A stretch of 6,977 nt of DNA, taken from contig JAKUTI010000140.1 in assembly GCA_022448765.1 (NCBI GenBank), forward strand, positions 1 through 6,977. The letters are read 5' to 3'. The stretch is from Pseudomonadales bacterium (lineage in GTDB: Bacteria; Pseudomonadota; Gammaproteobacteria; Pseudomonadales; Azotimanducaceae). Position 1 is the stretch's first letter; each line of letters opens with the position of its first letter. A program made the position numbers and the translations under genes. The notes below the pieces were generated by a model that saw only the letters and a program-made list of their open reading frames with translations, was not told the origin of the DNA and did not search any database. This document shows, piece by piece, positions 5,676 through 6,977 of this stretch.

Positions 5676-6518
5676 CTAGTCAAGTTGTGCTGCTACCTCC
5701 GCGGCAAAATCTTCATCCTTCTTTTCAAGACCTTCGCCTACTTCAAAGCGGACAAAGCGGACACACTGTGCGCCGGCTTGTTCGAGGAGATCACCTACTT
5801 TATTGCTTGGCTCTCGGACGAAGGCTTGGTCCAGAAGGCTCGATTCGGCAACGAATTTTCGTAATCTTCCGTCGACCATTTTTTTTGTGATGGATTCGGG
5901 CTTGCCACTTTCGAGCGCTTGCGCTTCGTATATTTTGCGTTCCGCCCCCAGTACGTCTGCAGGCATCTGATCATTCGATACCACCATCGGACTCATCGCC
6001 GCGACATGCATCGCAATTTCCCTTCCGAGCAAATCGTCCGCGCCACGAGTTTCAACTAGCGCACCAAGCTTATCGTTGGCGTGCAGATAACCGCCCACCT
6101 CACCGTCGTGACTGGCAAAACGAACTGCTCGCCGGACGGAGACATTTTCTCCAATTATCTGCACAAGCTGTTCCCGAGCTTCTTCAAGCCCCTCCATCTG
6201 GTCTTCCCCGTGCTCTAAAACCCAATCGACCGCCGCGTTAGCGAACTCAACAAACCGTTCGTTGCGTGCAGCGAAGTCTGTTTCCGAATTGACCTCAACC
6301 ATCGCACCCGAATCACCACTCTCTGAAATGCGCATGGCAAGCAACCCCTCAGCCGCAGTTCGGTCCGCCTTCTTAGCGGCTTTCACTGCACTTTGCTTGC
6401 GTATGATCTCGATCGCTTTTTCGATATCGTCGCCAGCGTCATCAAGCGCTTTCTTGCAATCGCCAAAGCCGACCCCAGTACGAGACCTGACCTCTTTGAT
6501 CTTAGACATGTCGGACAA
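5676..6518 (-). CDS. tsf: Translation elongation factor Ts
   Basis: EF-Ts is the nucleotide exchange factor that releases GDP from EF-Tu so that it can be recharged with GTP. The 280-residue product (E. coli 283) has an N-terminal UBA-like domain (about 4-55) with TGVGFGDCKKAL at 14-25. The core contact motif SETDFAARNERF (78-89) follows, whose Asp81-Phe82 pair corresponds to the residues inserted next to the EF-Tu Mg site. The C-terminal part contains GKPESITKKMVDGRLRKF and ends in FVRFEVGEG followed by DFAAEVAAQLD, as in gammaproteobacteria. The start is read as TTG at 6516-6518 because a strong AAGGAG lies 8 bases upstream inside the end of rpsB. ATG at 6509, three codons in, is 17 bases from that site. 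Only two bases separate the rpsB stop from this TTG, so the pair is coupled. Confidence 0.95.
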   Translation of the reverse strand: MSDMSKIKEVRSRTGVGFGDCKKALDDAGDDIEKAIEIIRKQSAVKAAKKADRTAAEGLLAMRISESGDSGAMVEVNSETDFAARNERFVEFANAAVDWVLEHGEDQMEGLEEAREQLVQIIGENVSVRRAVRFASHDGEVGGYLHANDKLGALVETRGADDLLGREIAMHVAAMSPMVVSNDQMPADVLGAERKIYEAQALESGKPESITKKMVDGRLRKFVAESSLLDQAFVREPSNKVGDLLEQAGAQCVRFVRFEVGEGLEKKDEDFAAEVAAQLD

Positions 6519-6520
6519 TC

Positions 6521-6977
6521 TCAGAGCTCCTTATCAGTCGCTAAAGGGTTCTCATCCAACTCGTCGCCGCCACTCGTTTCAGGTTGGGCTTCGACCACTG
6601 TATTCGTTTCTTGGTCTTGGTCTACTGGCCCAGGATCGTCGATCGCCTCTGGAAGAACATCTGCGATTACCTCATCAGGTTCCTCGGTCGCTTCAACCTC
6701 AACAAATTCGTCAATGCCTATATCCTCAGACCCTTGGTTCTTGCCGTCTAGAATGGCATCGGCGACCGCCGTAACGTACAACCTGACGGCACGAATCGCA
6801 TCATCATTGCCGGGGATCACGTAATCGACTCCTTCCGGATCACTATTGGTATCGACCACACCAACTACGGGAATCGCGAGCTTGTTTGCTTCACTAACCG
6901 CTATTCGCTCGAACTCTACATCGACTACAAACAACGCATCAGGAAGCCAGACCATCTGCTTAATGACTCCAAGACTG
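6521..6977 (-). CDS. rpsB: 30S ribosomal protein S2 (C-terminal part, truncated by window edge)
   Basis: S2 binds late to the small ribosomal subunit near the head-body junction and is needed for S1 binding. The window holds the last 151 codons, reading in frame from the edge as SLGVIKQMVWLPDALFVVDV. The conserved blocks are LPDALFVVDV, EANKLAIPVVGVVDTN and GVDYVIPGNDDAIRA, the family core around the coiled coil's return. After GKNQ the normal short C-terminus (FVEVEA-like) is followed by about 55 more residues rich in Asp/Glu (19 acidic, one Lys), with Pro, Gly and Thr. The last codons carry the AAGGAG ribosome-binding site for tsf. The start and N-terminal half lie outside the window. Confidence 0.95.
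   Translation of the reverse strand, partial: SLGVIKQMVWLPDALFVVDVEFERIAVSEANKLAIPVVGVVDTNSDPEGVDYVIPGNDDAIRAVRLYVTAVADAILDGKNQGSEDIGIDEFVEVEATEEPDEVIADVLPEAIDDPGPVDQDQETNTVVEAQPETSGGDELDENPLATDKEL
6527..6532 (-). promoter_or_regulatory. Ribosome-binding site of tsf inside the rpsB end
   Basis: AAGGAG on the minus strand, formed by the Lys-Glu codons near the rpsB C-terminus, lies 8 bases before TTG at 6518. It decides that TTG as the tsf start rather than ATG at 6509. Confidence 0.6.

Noticed and set aside
1..6977. A previously undescribed multi-gene system, such as defence, mobile or biosynthetic genes
   Set aside because: All nine genes are recognised housekeeping families and the remaining gaps are too short to hold unknown genes with coding signal.

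Overview
This window carries nine protein-coding genes, all ordinary housekeeping families, on about 7 kb of roughly 50% GC DNA. The gene set and protein style point to a non-enteric gammaproteobacterium, probably an uncultured lineage. It uses the ScpA/ScpB condensin accessory proteins (hence an Smc system rather than MukBEF), has the long approximately 400-residue TrpS, and encodes a YciB-type inner-membrane septation protein next to the trpS-scpA-scpB-rluB block. I found no mobile element, CRISPR array, tRNA or rRNA, and no convincing novel multi-gene system.

Left block (1-3194, minus strand): trpS, scpA, scpB and rluB form a tight operon read right to left. trpS/scpA and scpA/scpB overlap by 4 bases and scpB/rluB are 13 bases apart. 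rluB is cut by the window edge exactly at its catalytic Asp codon. A perfect TATAAT -10 lies upstream of trpS. The centre (3195-3489) is a 295-base divergent intergenic region with no gene, only promoter candidates.

Middle block (3490-4949, plus strand): yciB (septation protein A family) and pdxJ (pyridoxine 5'-phosphate synthase). The PdxJ belongs to the sequence class with HPRPDxRHI and TSDHGWD motifs, not the class found in E. coli.

Right block (4957-6977, minus strand): rpsB (C-terminal part), tsf and frr, all serving ribosome function. The usual order is rpsB-tsf-pyrH-frr, but pyrH is absent. In its place is a 161-base spacer holding a 13-base imperfect inverted repeat that would fold in the frr leader RNA. 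frr ends 7 bases from the converging end of pdxJ, so the usual downstream uppS/cdsA genes are also not here.

Points worth a second look are the missing pyrH with the structured leader, a long acidic tail on ribosomal protein S2, the unusual PdxJ class, an atypical EF-Ts N-terminal motif, and apparent TTG starts in four of the eight genes whose starts are visible.
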